This document shows positions 1 to 7,098 of a stretch of DNA of 10,038 nucleotides, piece by piece. The stretch is from Robiginitomaculum sp. Lineage in GTDB: Bacteria; Pseudomonadota; Alphaproteobacteria; Caulobacterales; Maricaulaceae. Within the stretch, counting starts at the first letter, position 1. Each line of letters begins with the position of its first letter. A program made the translations under genes and the position numbers. The DNA lies in contig NVTC01000006.1 of the NCBI GenBank assembly GCA_002732905.1, positions 43,987 to 54,024 on the forward strand. Reading direction: 5' to 3'. The notes under the pieces were generated by a model. It ran no database searches, had not been told where the DNA came from, and was given only the letters and a program-made list of their open reading frames with translations.

Positions 1-19
1 ACAGCAAATTCGGGGATAC

Positions 20-1246
20 ATGCTAGAGATTAAACCATCAGAACTGTGGAACAGTCTGCGGGAGCGCCTATTAAGGACATTCCCTGAACGCCAGTTCATT
101 CACAGAACTGGCGGTCGTGTAGACTATTTCATTTTGACAACCCGTGCTCAATTATTGGTCGCCTCTACAGCATTTTTAATCTCTGCATGGTTCTTGTTTA
201 CATTGATCAGTATTTTATGGGGTCAAAGTCCGCTTCGTTCTTCAACCAAAGATCTTATGGTTCAAAAAGCACAATATGACCGTTATATTGTCAATTTGGA
301 AGCACAGGAGCAAGATGCGCGGGCACTTCTTGAAATACAACAAGATCAGTTTGAGCTTGCCGCAAAACATTTTGAAGATAAACACAACACAATTGTAAGC
401 ATGATTACTCTGGGCGGCATCACACCAACTGAGCAAGAGCTTAATCTAACCAAATATGCATCTAGTGAAGTCCTTATGGCGCCTATGATTGCTGACGTTA
501 TTGAACGACAACCACGCATTAATTTTGCTGGACTTACGGACTTGAGCACTGGTACCGTTCTTGATGCATCTTTGACCAATCTTGATCTTGAGCAAAACAA
601 TATTTTAACTAGCGGTGAAAACAAAATTCAAAACAGAATTGAAACTGCTAGAGCTATACTCCGATCAACAGGCCTGCCACTGGAAAAAATTCTTGCTAAT
701 GGTGAGGGTGGTATGGGTGGACCATTAATTGAAATCGGTGATAACACAATAACTAAGCCTGGCGGTTTCCTATCCCGCCTTGACGGTATTAAAGCACGCT
801 CTGCAGAAGTAGCAGCTTTGGAGCTGGCACTAAAGTCAATCCCCTTGGCTTACCCAATTGATGCAGAAAATTATGTTACGAGTGCTTATGGCGCACGCAA
901 AGATCCGTTTACAAAACGTCCAACCAAGCATAATGGCATGGACATAGCATCTTACAAGCTAGCACCAATTATTGCGACCGCAGACGGTAAGGTTAAATTT
1001 GTTGGGCGGCGTTCCGGTTATGGTCGTGTCGTAGAAATTGACCACGGATATGGATTTAAGACCCGTTATGCGCATCTTGAAAAAACATATGTGAAACGTG
1101 GTCAGAAAATTGAAAAGGGTGAAAAAATCGCTGGTATGGGGTCATCAGGGCGTTCAACAAGCACTCATTTACATTATGAGATTACCTTTGAAAACCGCAC
1201 TTACAATCCAAAAATATTTATGAAAGCAGGACAATATGTTCAGTAA
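20..1246 (+). CDS. Membrane-anchored M23 family metallopeptidase (LmdC/Csd-like murein endopeptidase)
   Basis: This 408-residue protein is predicted to cut peptidoglycan cross-links in the periplasm. Residues 1-43 form a basic cytoplasmic tail, 44-68 one transmembrane helix, about 77-125 a probable coiled coil, and about 280-400 a LytM/M23 domain. All expected zinc and catalytic residues are visible: H304-x3-D308 (HNGMD), H352 in YAHLEK, and the HLH motif H383/H385. It is therefore likely an active enzyme, not a degenerate activator. ATG at 20 is preceded by a GGGG ribosome site about 5 bases upstream. The reading frame overlaps the following bactofilin gene by 11 bases, so translation is probably coupled. 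By analogy with Hyphomonas LmdC-BacA and Helicobacter Csd1-CcmA, the bactofilin would position this enzyme, perhaps through the cytoplasmic tail; that contact is inferred. Its promoter lies outside the window. The substrate bond (DD- or LD-cross-link) cannot be read from sequence. Confidence 0.93.
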   Translation: MLEIKPSELWNSLRERLLRTFPERQFIHRTGGRVDYFILTTRAQLLVASTAFLISAWFLFTLISILWGQSPLRSSTKDLMVQKAQYDRYIVNLEAQEQDARALLEIQQDQFELAAKHFEDKHNTIVSMITLGGITPTEQELNLTKYASSEVLMAPMIADVIERQPRINFAGLTDLSTGTVLDASLTNLDLEQNNILTSGENKIQNRIETARAILRSTGLPLEKILANGEGGMGGPLIEIGDNTITKPGGFLSRLDGIKARSAEVAALELALKSIPLAYPIDAENYVTSAYGARKDPFTKRPTKHNGMDIASYKLAPIIATADGKVKFVGRRSGYGRVVEIDHGYGFKTRYAHLEKTYVKRGQKIEKGEKIAGMGSSGRSTSTHLHYEITFENRTYNPKIFMKAGQYVQ

Positions 1247-1685
1247 AAACAATCAGCCATCAACAAAATCGACCCCTAGTATGCCAAAGGATACTGGCAA
1301 GAAACTATCAACGCCTACCCGCTCGAAAACTGCCATAGCACCATCTATCCTCAGCAGAGATTTAGTGATCACAGGTGAAATTAGTACTGACGGCGACGTA
1401 CAAATCGAAGGGCGCCTTGAGGGTAATGTTAAAGCAACTACTTTAACAGTTGGAGAGCAAGGTTCAATCAACGGCAAGATAACTGCCGGTAAAGTCCTCA
1501 TTCGCGGTAAAGTGACAGGTAAGATAACTGCTAACAGTATTGAAATGGCGGAAACCGCTAATGTCCTAGCAGACCTTGTCCAAGATCATCTTATTATTGC
1601 CAATGGTGCATTTTTCGATGGTAAATGTACGCGCAAAACTAAACCTCCAGGTGCACCTGCCGTCGTCACTAAGCCGAAAACTTAG
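1236..1685 (+). CDS. Bactofilin (polymer-forming cytoskeletal protein)
   Basis: This 149-residue protein has the standard bactofilin layout. A disordered Lys/Ser/Thr/Pro-rich N-terminus (about 1-35) is followed by a DUF583 right-handed beta-helix core (about 36-133) and a short Pro/Lys tail. The core shows the repeating short-strand pattern with glycines at turns, for example ITGEIS, IEGRLEGNV, INGKI, IRGKVTGKI and FFDGK. Bactofilins polymerise without nucleotide into membrane-associated filaments that localise wall-modifying enzymes. The gene starts inside the end of the M23 peptidase gene (11-base overlap) with a GCAGGA ribosome site, so the two are one transcriptional and translational unit. 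A hairpin terminator follows the TAG stop at once. Alphaproteobacteria often carry several bactofilins, and which paralogue this is (BacA, BacB or other) cannot be decided here. Confidence 0.94.
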   Translation: MFSKNNQPSTKSTPSMPKDTGKKLSTPTRSKTAIAPSILSRDLVITGEISTDGDVQIEGRLEGNVKATTLTVGEQGSINGKITAGKVLIRGKVTGKITANSIEMAETANVLADLVQDHLIIANGAFFDGKCTRKTKPPGAPAVVTKPKT

Positions 1686-1715
1686 AAAAAAGGCGGGGGA
1701 TTACCCCGCCGTTTA
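1686..1715. terminator. Bidirectional intrinsic terminator between convergent genes
   Basis: A perfect 7-bp stem, GGCGGGG (1692-1698) with CCCCGCC (1704-1710), encloses a 5-base loop. On the minus strand it runs into six T residues (complement of 1686-1691). On the plus strand it is followed by GTTTATTTT. It therefore serves both the bactofilin transcript, which stops at 1685, and the mla-like operon, whose last stop is at 1720. The minus-strand U-tract is the better one. Confidence 0.88.
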
Positions 1716-1719
1716 TTTT

Positions 1720-2355
1720 CTAATTTTTATCGTCTAAAACACCATTTAGCCATGACGAAATATCATTCATTGCTTCACGGGTAGCTTTATCTTGTGCTTC
1801 AACTATAGAAGACACAGTTTTTGAACTGGCGCGCGCATTGGTTCTTATTGAATAAACACCGACCAATCGCCGAAATTTTACATGAGTTAAAGTGACGTTG
1901 ATGTGCACGATAGCATTCGGAGCAACATCTATACCGTTGTCAAATTCGGCCTCAAATCGGCGAATTTGCATATTGAGGCGGTATGGTACACGGGTACCAC
2001 CTTTAGGAATAACTCCGGTAATCCGTTTATTGGCTGCTAAAACATCGACGAGGACTTGGCGAACTTGACTCGGTACAGGCTCTGCCCACGATGCGCTTGC
2101 AGCTGCTGTCAAACGGCGCCCATTCGGGGACAAAACAATGTCCGTACCACTTAACGCACGAGGTGCTTGGGGAAGCTCAATATTTACAACCGTTGAATTC
2201 TTTAGAGATACAGTTGAGGCATTGACGGGAATGCTTAACCGATAGATGGTCGGCGCTGGTTTAGGCTTTGGCAAAATTGACGTGCAAGCTGACACACTCA
2301 GCACAGTTACAAATACAGCCATTATGCCAAGGAAATTTGGTTTTATATTTCTCAT
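1720..2355 (-). CDS. ABC-type transport auxiliary lipoprotein (PqiC/LinN-like)
   Basis: This 211-residue lipoprotein is the last gene of the mla-like operon. A signal peptide with a hydrophobic stretch (about 8-20) ends in the lipobox V21-S22-A23-C24, so C24 is the expected lipidated residue. The mature part begins with a Pro/Lys-rich linker and then resembles the ABC_trans_aux family (DUF330; PqiC/YmbA, LinN), including the early TIYRLSIP strand. Such proteins are outer-membrane lipoproteins that partner MCE proteins and help hydrophobic cargo cross the periplasm. The start ATG overlaps the mlaD stop as ATGA, with a GGAG site inside mlaD, so translation is coupled. The family call rests on the N-terminal pattern, length and operon position; a profile search would settle it. 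Transcription ends at the hairpin just downstream. Confidence 0.85.
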   Translation of the reverse strand: MRNIKPNFLGIMAVFVTVLSVSACTSILPKPKPAPTIYRLSIPVNASTVSLKNSTVVNIELPQAPRALSGTDIVLSPNGRRLTAAASASWAEPVPSQVRQVLVDVLAANKRITGVIPKGGTRVPYRLNMQIRRFEAEFDNGIDVAPNAIVHINVTLTHVKFRRLVGVYSIRTNARASSKTVSSIVEAQDKATREAMNDISSWLNGVLDDKN

Positions 2356-3332
2356 TGTGGCAACTCCATAATTTCCTTTTCTTGTCCAACAAGGAACTCA
2401 AGCGGACTGCGCTCAAGGTTATCTGACACGCGGTTTAACGAATCTATTAGTGTTTTTAAATCGGCCATAGCTAGAGATAAATCTTGCAATCCAGTGGTTG
2501 AAAATTGCTCAATGATTTGGCGAGCTTCCTCCGAAAGCGCACGGCCATCTGTGGCGAGTAATGTATATTCATTAAGCGCTGTTTCTGCGGCTTTAAGTGA
2601 TTTTTCCGCCTGTACCAGCACATTAGTGACGCCGTCGCCTTCCAGTAATCTAGAGACATCTTTAGCTGTAGTTTCAATGGCTAAGGATGCAGTAGAGAAA
2701 TCGAGTGCCGCCTGCTCTATCACTTGAATAAATTTTTCTACACGCTCACCGCTCACCTCAACATCGGCAATTTTACCAGTGATCGTATTCAGATTAGCTA
2801 TGACCCCATGGAGATCTTCAGCTGCCTTGGGATCCAATACAGCCACGGCACGAGAAAGCGCTAAATTGACATTATCTATAACGGATTCACTACCGCCCAA
2901 TAAGTTATCAAATGTGCTGCCGCGGCCCTCAATATGTGGAATTTCTTCCCCCAGCGCTGCAAAATCAAATCTCTGTCCAGATGCGCCAGCGTATAATTGT
3001 ATATAACTAAGCCCCGTCAAACCGAGTGGCTCATTTTGGGCGTAGCTATCAATGTGAACAGGTGTTTCTGCTTGTATCTGAATATAGATAAGCACTTTAC
3101 CAGGATCATCTTTATCAAGTATGGTTTTTGTTACTTCGCCCATTTTAAGGCCGTTGAAGCGCACCTCGCTGCCCACAGATATACCGCGTGGTGGTGTTAT
3201 ATATTCTACAATATAATGATCGTAAACATCATCGAATTGCCGCCCGCTTATATATGCGAGAAATGCAACAAAGCCAAACAAAGTAACAAGTACAAAAGCG
3301 CCGATTACAGCAAAATTAGCTTTACTTTCCAT
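2352..3332 (-). CDS. mlaD: MlaD-family MCE-domain substrate-binding protein
   Basis: This 326-residue protein is anchored in the inner membrane and faces the periplasm. One N-terminal helix (about 8-29) precedes an MCE domain (about 38-117). The typical MCE traits are visible: PPRGISVGSEVRFNGLKMGEV early in the domain, and the late GLTGLSYIQLYAG strand. Residues about 150-310 are mainly amphipathic helix, probable coiled coil, longer than in E. coli MlaD (about 183 residues) and closer to LinM-type proteins. MCE domains form hexameric rings with a hydrophobic pore for lipids. An AAGG ribosome site lies about 9 bases before the ATG, and the frame overlaps the end of mlaF by 11 bases and the lipoprotein gene by 4. 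It works with the adjacent ATPase and permease; the cargo (phospholipid or other hydrophobic compound) is not evident. Confidence 0.92.
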   Translation of the reverse strand: MESKANFAVIGAFVLVTLFGFVAFLAYISGRQFDDVYDHYIVEYITPPRGISVGSEVRFNGLKMGEVTKTILDKDDPGKVLIYIQIQAETPVHIDSYAQNEPLGLTGLSYIQLYAGASGQRFDFAALGEEIPHIEGRGSTFDNLLGGSESVIDNVNLALSRAVAVLDPKAAEDLHGVIANLNTITGKIADVEVSGERVEKFIQVIEQAALDFSTASLAIETTAKDVSRLLEGDGVTNVLVQAEKSLKAAETALNEYTLLATDGRALSEEARQIIEQFSTTGLQDLSLAMADLKTLIDSLNRVSDNLERSPLEFLVGQEKEIMELPQ

Positions 3333-4161
3333 ATGCGTCGCCTTTTTCGGTTTGTGCCCCTGTTAATGAAATATTTCCAAGCCCCGCAGCCCGCGACCGC
3401 GGCCCGCCAAAATACTCAGCCACCCAAGGATGGTCATATTTAACTACTTTATCCAGCGAGTCGGCAATAGCAATATGTTTGTCAACCAATACCGCGACCC
3501 GGTCGCAAGTTTTGAAAAGAGTATCAAGGTCGTGCGTCACCATAAATACTGTAAGGTCAAGTGCATCACGAAGCTCTAGTATTAAATCATCAAATGCATC
3601 AGCACCAATGGGGTCAAGCCCTGCGGTTGGCTCATCAAGGAACAACATTTGTGGGTCTAGTGCCAATGCGCGCGCCAGTCCCGCCCGTTTTTGCATGCCG
3701 CCCGATAGGTCTGCCGGAAAAAGCGTTGCCGCATTGGACGGTAATCCAACCATGTTTAACTTCATGTCCGCCAGCTCACGCATCAAAGATACAGGTAAAT
3801 CTGTATGCTTGCGCAGAGGTACCATAATGTTTTCGCGTACATTCAAAGATGAAAATAAAGCGCCGCCTTGAAACAGGACACCAACCCTTGTGTCAAAAGC
3901 CCGCAAATCTTTTTTGCTCAAGTTTTGGCGATTACGACCAAATATTTTTACGATACCAGCGTCTGGTAACTTTAGACCCAATAGAGTGTTTAAAAGTACA
4001 GATTTGCCGCTTCCTGACCCGCCGACAACGCCGAGGATTTCCCCTGCTCTGAGCTCTAAATCAAGATTGTCGTGGATAACATTGGATCCAAACTGCGAAC
4101 GAAGACCAATGGCTTGCACAGGGATAGATAAATCCAGTTTATCATAATTAACTTTCGCCAT
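3322..4161 (-). CDS. mlaF: MlaF-family ABC transporter ATPase
   Basis: This 279-residue cytoplasmic ATPase powers the MlaE/MlaD transporter. All ABC motifs are intact: Walker A GGSGSGKS (47-54), Q-loop Q98, signature LSGGM (152-156), Walker B LFLDEP (173-178), and switch H210 in MVTHDLD. The sequence FGRNRQNLSKKDLR after Walker A and the LFQGGALFSSLNV stretch around the Q-loop are typical of the MlaF/Ttg2A group. ATG abuts the mlaE stop codon directly (TAGATG), with no clear ribosome site of its own, so translation is probably coupled to mlaE. The C-terminal 11 bases overlap mlaD. It is slightly longer than E. coli MlaF (269 residues). In E. coli MlaF is stabilised by the separate STAS protein MlaB; here the STAS domain is fused to the permease. 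Confidence 0.95.
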   Translation of the reverse strand: MAKVNYDKLDLSIPVQAIGLRSQFGSNVIHDNLDLELRAGEILGVVGGSGSGKSVLLNTLLGLKLPDAGIVKIFGRNRQNLSKKDLRAFDTRVGVLFQGGALFSSLNVRENIMVPLRKHTDLPVSLMRELADMKLNMVGLPSNAATLFPADLSGGMQKRAGLARALALDPQMLFLDEPTAGLDPIGADAFDDLILELRDALDLTVFMVTHDLDTLFKTCDRVAVLVDKHIAIADSLDKVVKYDHPWVAEYFGGPRSRAAGLGNISLTGAQTEKGDAYGK

Positions 4162-5352
4162 CTATACGCCCATCTCTAAGAACAGCATGGCAAACATCGC
4201 ATCTAATAAGATGATAGTAAAAATTGCTTGCACAACACTTGTTGTCGTACGCGTGCCTAGGGATTCAACCGAGCCGCCAACGGCTAGGCCATGGCGACAA
4301 CCAATAATAGCGATGACAAGTCCAAAGACAGGTGCCTTCGCCATACCGACCCAAAGATTATTAATCGAAACAACTTCGGTTATCCGTGCCGTAAACAATA
4401 CAGGTGAAATCCCCTGTGACCAAGCCACTACCAAACCACCAAGCAAACCGGAAACCATTGCGAAGAATGTCAAGATTGGAGCTGAAACCAAACAAGCAAA
4501 AGCGCGTGGAGCCACAAGAGTTTCACCTGTATTTAAACCAATCACAGTCATGGCATCAATTTCTTGGCGCATTTTCATAGATCCAATTTCAGCCGTAAAT
4601 GCTGAGTTTGAGCGCCCCGCCATGAGGATAGCCGTTATCAAAACGGCAAACTCCCTGAGTACGGCTACACCAACCAAATCAACAACAAAGACTTTCGCCC
4701 CAAAAGCTTCGAGCAAATCTGCACCCATAAATGCAAGCACACAGCCGATAAAAAAGCTGAGCAGGGCAACAATCGGCAGCGCATCCAGTCCAACACGTTC
4801 AATATGGGATACTACTGATTTCCAACGTATGCGCTGCGGCTGTAATATCATTTTCAGAATGATAACCACGAATTGGCCAAAAAATGCAATTGTCTTATAG
4901 GTTTCAGAAATACCATGTAGAAACCCTTTCCCCAGTCTTGTTAATGGGTCATACCAAGGTTTTGGTGGTGACATAGCCATACCAGCCTGTGCTTCTGCCG
5001 CAGCAGTCAGTAATATCTTTTGCCCCAGATTGGCATTGCGCACCCGCCACACTCTACACAATCCATCATGACAACCGATAGTGCGCGCAAGGCTAAATGC
5101 ACCAGCTGTATCAATCCGGGTCAATTCTTTAAAATCAAAAATAACGCCGCCAAACTCATCATCGTCAACGCCGTAATCTTCACCAGATGTTTTAACTTGG
5201 CCGTAGCCCAGTGCTTTCAGGTCAGCCTTCAAAGCCTTATCTATGGATTTGATTGTATCCAAATTCCAAAGGCCGAAAGCATTGACGATCAACTGACCCT
5301 GGTCAATTTCCAGCTTGTAAGCCTCATGGCTATTTTGCACGCTTGCACTCAT
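4162..5352 (-). CDS. mlaE: MlaE-family permease with N-terminal STAS domain
   Basis: This inner-membrane permease has 396 residues from the ATG at 5352. A STAS domain occupies about 12-120, with the characteristic D-T-A-G turn (T82 where MlaB/SpoIIAA carry the regulatory Ser/Thr). A MlaE permease domain covers about 160-396, with five or six hydrophobic segments and the conserved coupling region AEIGSMKMRQEIDAMTVIGLN-like at about 254-274. It is thus a natural MlaB-MlaE-like fusion. It heads an operon with mlaF, mlaD and an auxiliary lipoprotein, the same set and order as sphingomonad linKLMN. The start is uncertain: the frame stays open to a TTG at 5379, adding nine residues, and neither start has a clear Shine-Dalgarno. 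I prefer the ATG because the added residues resemble no domain. An inverted repeat brackets this ATG (see 5334-5368). Confidence 0.9.
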   Translation of the reverse strand: MSASVQNSHEAYKLEIDQGQLIVNAFGLWNLDTIKSIDKALKADLKALGYGQVKTSGEDYGVDDDEFGGVIFDFKELTRIDTAGAFSLARTIGCHDGLCRVWRVRNANLGQKILLTAAAEAQAGMAMSPPKPWYDPLTRLGKGFLHGISETYKTIAFFGQFVVIILKMILQPQRIRWKSVVSHIERVGLDALPIVALLSFFIGCVLAFMGADLLEAFGAKVFVVDLVGVAVLREFAVLITAILMAGRSNSAFTAEIGSMKMRQEIDAMTVIGLNTGETLVAPRAFACLVSAPILTFFAMVSGLLGGLVVAWSQGISPVLFTARITEVVSINNLWVGMAKAPVFGLVIAIIGCRHGLAVGGSVESLGTRTTTSVVQAIFTIILLDAMFAMLFLEMGV

Positions 5353-5368
5353 TGTACTAACGTGCAAA
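5334..5368. repeat. Inverted repeat bracketing the mlaE start codon; possible operator or hairpin
   Basis: TTTGCACG (5334-5341) and CGTGCAAA (5361-5368) form a perfect 8-bp inverted repeat around a 19-base centre that holds the mlaE ATG (5350-5352). A third half-site, TTGCAC, lies at 5344-5349. In the mlaE mRNA the start codon would sit in the loop of this stem. As DNA, the three TTGCAC half-sites lie between two divergent genes and could bind a regulator of both. Seen directly; function is inference, and part of the repeat is also coding. Confidence 0.35.
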
Positions 5369-5401
5369 TCCTGAGGCAAAGGTCAAGGAAAAGGGCATGA
5401 A

Positions 5402-6388
5402 TTGTTTCAATTAAAAGTGAGCACACAGACTTGGCCGATCGCCGGTAGCTTCCGCATTGCCCATGGTAGCGTACACGAAATACATGTCGTGCGCGCCGAA
5501 ATCAATGACGGTAGGTTGACAGGGTATGGAGAATGCCGCCCCTACCCCCGTTATAATGAGACACCAATATCAGTAACAGACCAAATTCTTGCAATCTCTA
5601 AACAGATTGAAACAGGTTTAACCACAGATGAGCTACAATCCCTCATGCCAGCAGGCGCCGCAAGAAATGCCGTTGATTGCGCTCTTTGGGATTTACGGGC
5701 AAAACAAACAAAGATACCTGTTTGGCAATTGCTCAACCTTCCAAAGCCGAGGCCCCGTATAACCGCCTTTACTTTGTCAATTAACACACCCAAACGTATG
5801 GCCGAAGCTGCATTAAAGGCGAAACAATACCCAATACTTAAATTGAAAATAGACGGGTTGGACGGCCTTCATTCTTGTTTGGCAGTTCTTGAGGTTCGCC
5901 CTGATGTACGATTGATTATAGATGCGAATGAAGCTTTATCACCTGAAGAATTAATCCAATTTAGAGCCGCTCTTAGCAGTGCTCCCGTTTTGATGATCGA
6001 GCAACCACTGAAAGCGGATAGCTTTGATCTAATAGACAATTCAGAAAATGCTTTGCCGATCTTATGCGCAGACGAATCCCTGCACACGCGATCAGATTTA
6101 CCAGAACTTTGGGGGGCTGGTTACAGAGCCGTAAATGTTAAGTTGGATAAATGCGGTGGCTTAACCGAGGCACTAGCATTAATGCGCGCGGCTAAGTCTA
6201 TGGGTTTTTCAGTCATGTCAGGATGTATGGTCGGGACCTCTTTGGCTATGGCACCAATGTTGATGCTAGAGAGTTTTGCTGATATCATAGATATGGACGG
6301 ACCGTTATTGTTAGCCAAGGATGTTCCCAATAAATTGCAATATAATGGTGCTGTAGTAAACCCGCCGACGCCTAAACTTTGGGGCTAA
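5402..6388 (+). CDS. Dipeptide epimerase (L-Ala-D/L-Glu epimerase type, enolase superfamily)
   Basis: This 328-residue cytoplasmic enzyme likely epimerises L-Ala-D-Glu to L-Ala-L-Glu, a step in using murein peptides. The enolase-superfamily capping domain (about 1-115) precedes a TIM barrel. Catalytic residues are present: the KxK pair K147/K149, metal ligands D174 (IDANE), E200 (IEQP) and D224 (ADES), and the opposite base K247 in VNVKLDKCGG. The D297-M-D299 pair matches the DxD that binds the substrate amino group in characterised Ala-Glu epimerases, which favours a dipeptide over muconate or succinylbenzoate substrates. Related epimerases act on other dipeptides, so exact specificity is open. 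The start is TTG at 5402, supported by AAGGG 6 bases upstream and by alignment of TWPIAGSFRIAHG to the family N-terminus; an ATG at 5397 is out of frame and stops at once. It diverges from mlaE, and its TAA overlaps the stop of the convergent lipoprotein gene. Confidence 0.9.
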   Translation: MFQLKVSTQTWPIAGSFRIAHGSVHEIHVVRAEINDGRLTGYGECRPYPRYNETPISVTDQILAISKQIETGLTTDELQSLMPAGAARNAVDCALWDLRAKQTKIPVWQLLNLPKPRPRITAFTLSINTPKRMAEAALKAKQYPILKLKIDGLDGLHSCLAVLEVRPDVRLIIDANEALSPEELIQFRAALSSAPVLMIEQPLKADSFDLIDNSENALPILCADESLHTRSDLPELWGAGYRAVNVKLDKCGGLTEALALMRAAKSMGFSVMSGCMVGTSLAMAPMLMLESFADIIDMDGPLLLAKDVPNKLQYNGAVVNPPTPKLWG

Positions 6389-7008
6389 GAACCTGCGGCA
6401 GAGGCACGAGCGGCAATTTGGGACCGTGTACGATCACCATAAGCGTCAGTCACAGTTTTTAAATTATCTATAGATTTCGAAATATCCTCAAGTCTTTGCT
6501 GGGTGGCATGGTTCTTGTCTGTCAATGCGTTGACAGTTTTAACAAAACCAGCTTGAGCTTCACGCGAAGATAACAATGCCGCTTCCAGTTGAGAGAGTTC
6601 CTTATCAAGCTCTGCAATATCGTCAGCTACAACCAAATATACCTCGGCAGCTTTTGTCGTTTGCTCAACTTGATAATTTGCTTCTGTCATATCAGAAATT
6701 AACTGGGTCAAAGTAACGGGTATTAATGTATGAGCATGGTTAGCTTCGCTATCAGTATCCATACCGTTCAGTAAAACATTTGTAGCGGTTTTGGTTTTTT
6801 CCGCAGGATCACTTTTACACCAGCCTTTAGCGTGAAACATACGGGTCAAAGAAAGTGAAGTGCGCTCGACTACATTCTGTTCGACCTTTTCGCTAGCTGT
6901 TTGTGGCTGTGTTACAGCAACTTGCGTTAGATCAACAGTTGTACAAGCCGACAGCCCGCCGCTTGCAACAGTCATCGTAATAACCAAACCCTTGGCTATA
7001 AACCTCAT
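6385..7008 (-). CDS. Putative coiled-coil lipoprotein of unknown function
   Basis: I do not recognise this 207-residue protein. It has a short signal peptide (basic MRFIAK, hydrophobic 7-17) and a lipobox L19-S20-A21-C22, so it should be lipidated at C22 and held in the inner or outer membrane facing the periplasm. The residue after C22 is Thr, not Asp, so an Asp+2 inner-membrane retention signal is absent. Residues about 95-195 are rich in Ala, Glu, Asp, Leu and Lys with heptad-like spacing, suggesting one or two long helices or a coiled coil. A second cysteine (C64, in KGWCKSD) remains in the mature chain. An AGGA site lies 8 bases before the ATG, and a sigma70-like promoter is visible upstream. 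It is convergent with the epimerase gene, sharing four bases (CTAA) in which both stop codons lie, with no terminator between. Confidence 0.8.
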   Translation of the reverse strand: MRFIAKGLVITMTVASGGLSACTTVDLTQVAVTQPQTASEKVEQNVVERTSLSLTRMFHAKGWCKSDPAEKTKTATNVLLNGMDTDSEANHAHTLIPVTLTQLISDMTEANYQVEQTTKAAEVYLVVADDIAELDKELSQLEAALLSSREAQAGFVKTVNALTDKNHATQQRLEDISKSIDNLKTVTDAYGDRTRSQIAARASAAGS

Positions 7009-7046
7009 ATTTTATTTCCTATTACTGAGCTGAACTCAATGTGATT

Positions 7047-7075
7047 AGTATACGTGATATTCTTAATGCAGTTAA
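7047..7075 (-). promoter_or_regulatory. Sigma70-like promoter for the coiled-coil lipoprotein gene
   Basis: On the minus strand, TTAACT (7070-7075, 4 of 6 to TTGACA) and TATACT (7047-7052, 5 of 6 to TATAAT) are separated by exactly 17 bases. Transcription would begin near 7040, giving a leader of about 31 bases with an AGGA ribosome site before the ATG at 7008. This is the best promoter match in the intergenic stretches I examined. The call is by consensus only. Confidence 0.45.
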
Positions 7076-7098
7076 GCTTAAAGCTAAATGAATATCAC
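7054..7098. repeat. 9-bp inverted repeat overlapping the lipoprotein promoter
   Basis: GTGATATTC (7054-7062) and GAATATCAC (7090-7098) are perfect inverted copies separated by 27 bases. One arm lies in the promoter spacer and the other just upstream of the -35, an arrangement that suits a regulator bound on both sides of the -35. The centre also contains the 10-bp palindrome TTAAGCTTAA (7072-7081). No T-run follows on either strand, so it is not an intrinsic terminator for the transporter gene that ends at 7164. The rest of the 155-base gap (7009-7163) holds nothing else I can name. Confidence 0.4.

Noticed and set aside
2997..3443. A 148-codon plus-strand open frame opposite mlaD and the end of mlaF
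   Set aside because: It spans two well-supported genes on the other strand, has an amino-acid mix typical of antisense reading, and has no recognisable ribosome site or domain.
4187..4900. A 237-codon open frame on the plus strand opposite mlaE
   Set aside because: It is rich in Thr, Pro, Ala and Lys with no family features, and lies wholly antisense to a gene with clear MlaE permease motifs. It is a by-product of that gene's codon use.
7054..7098. The inverted repeat downstream of the NSS transporter gene as its terminator
   Set aside because: The 27-base spacer is long and no T-run follows on the minus strand, so an intrinsic terminator is not supported.
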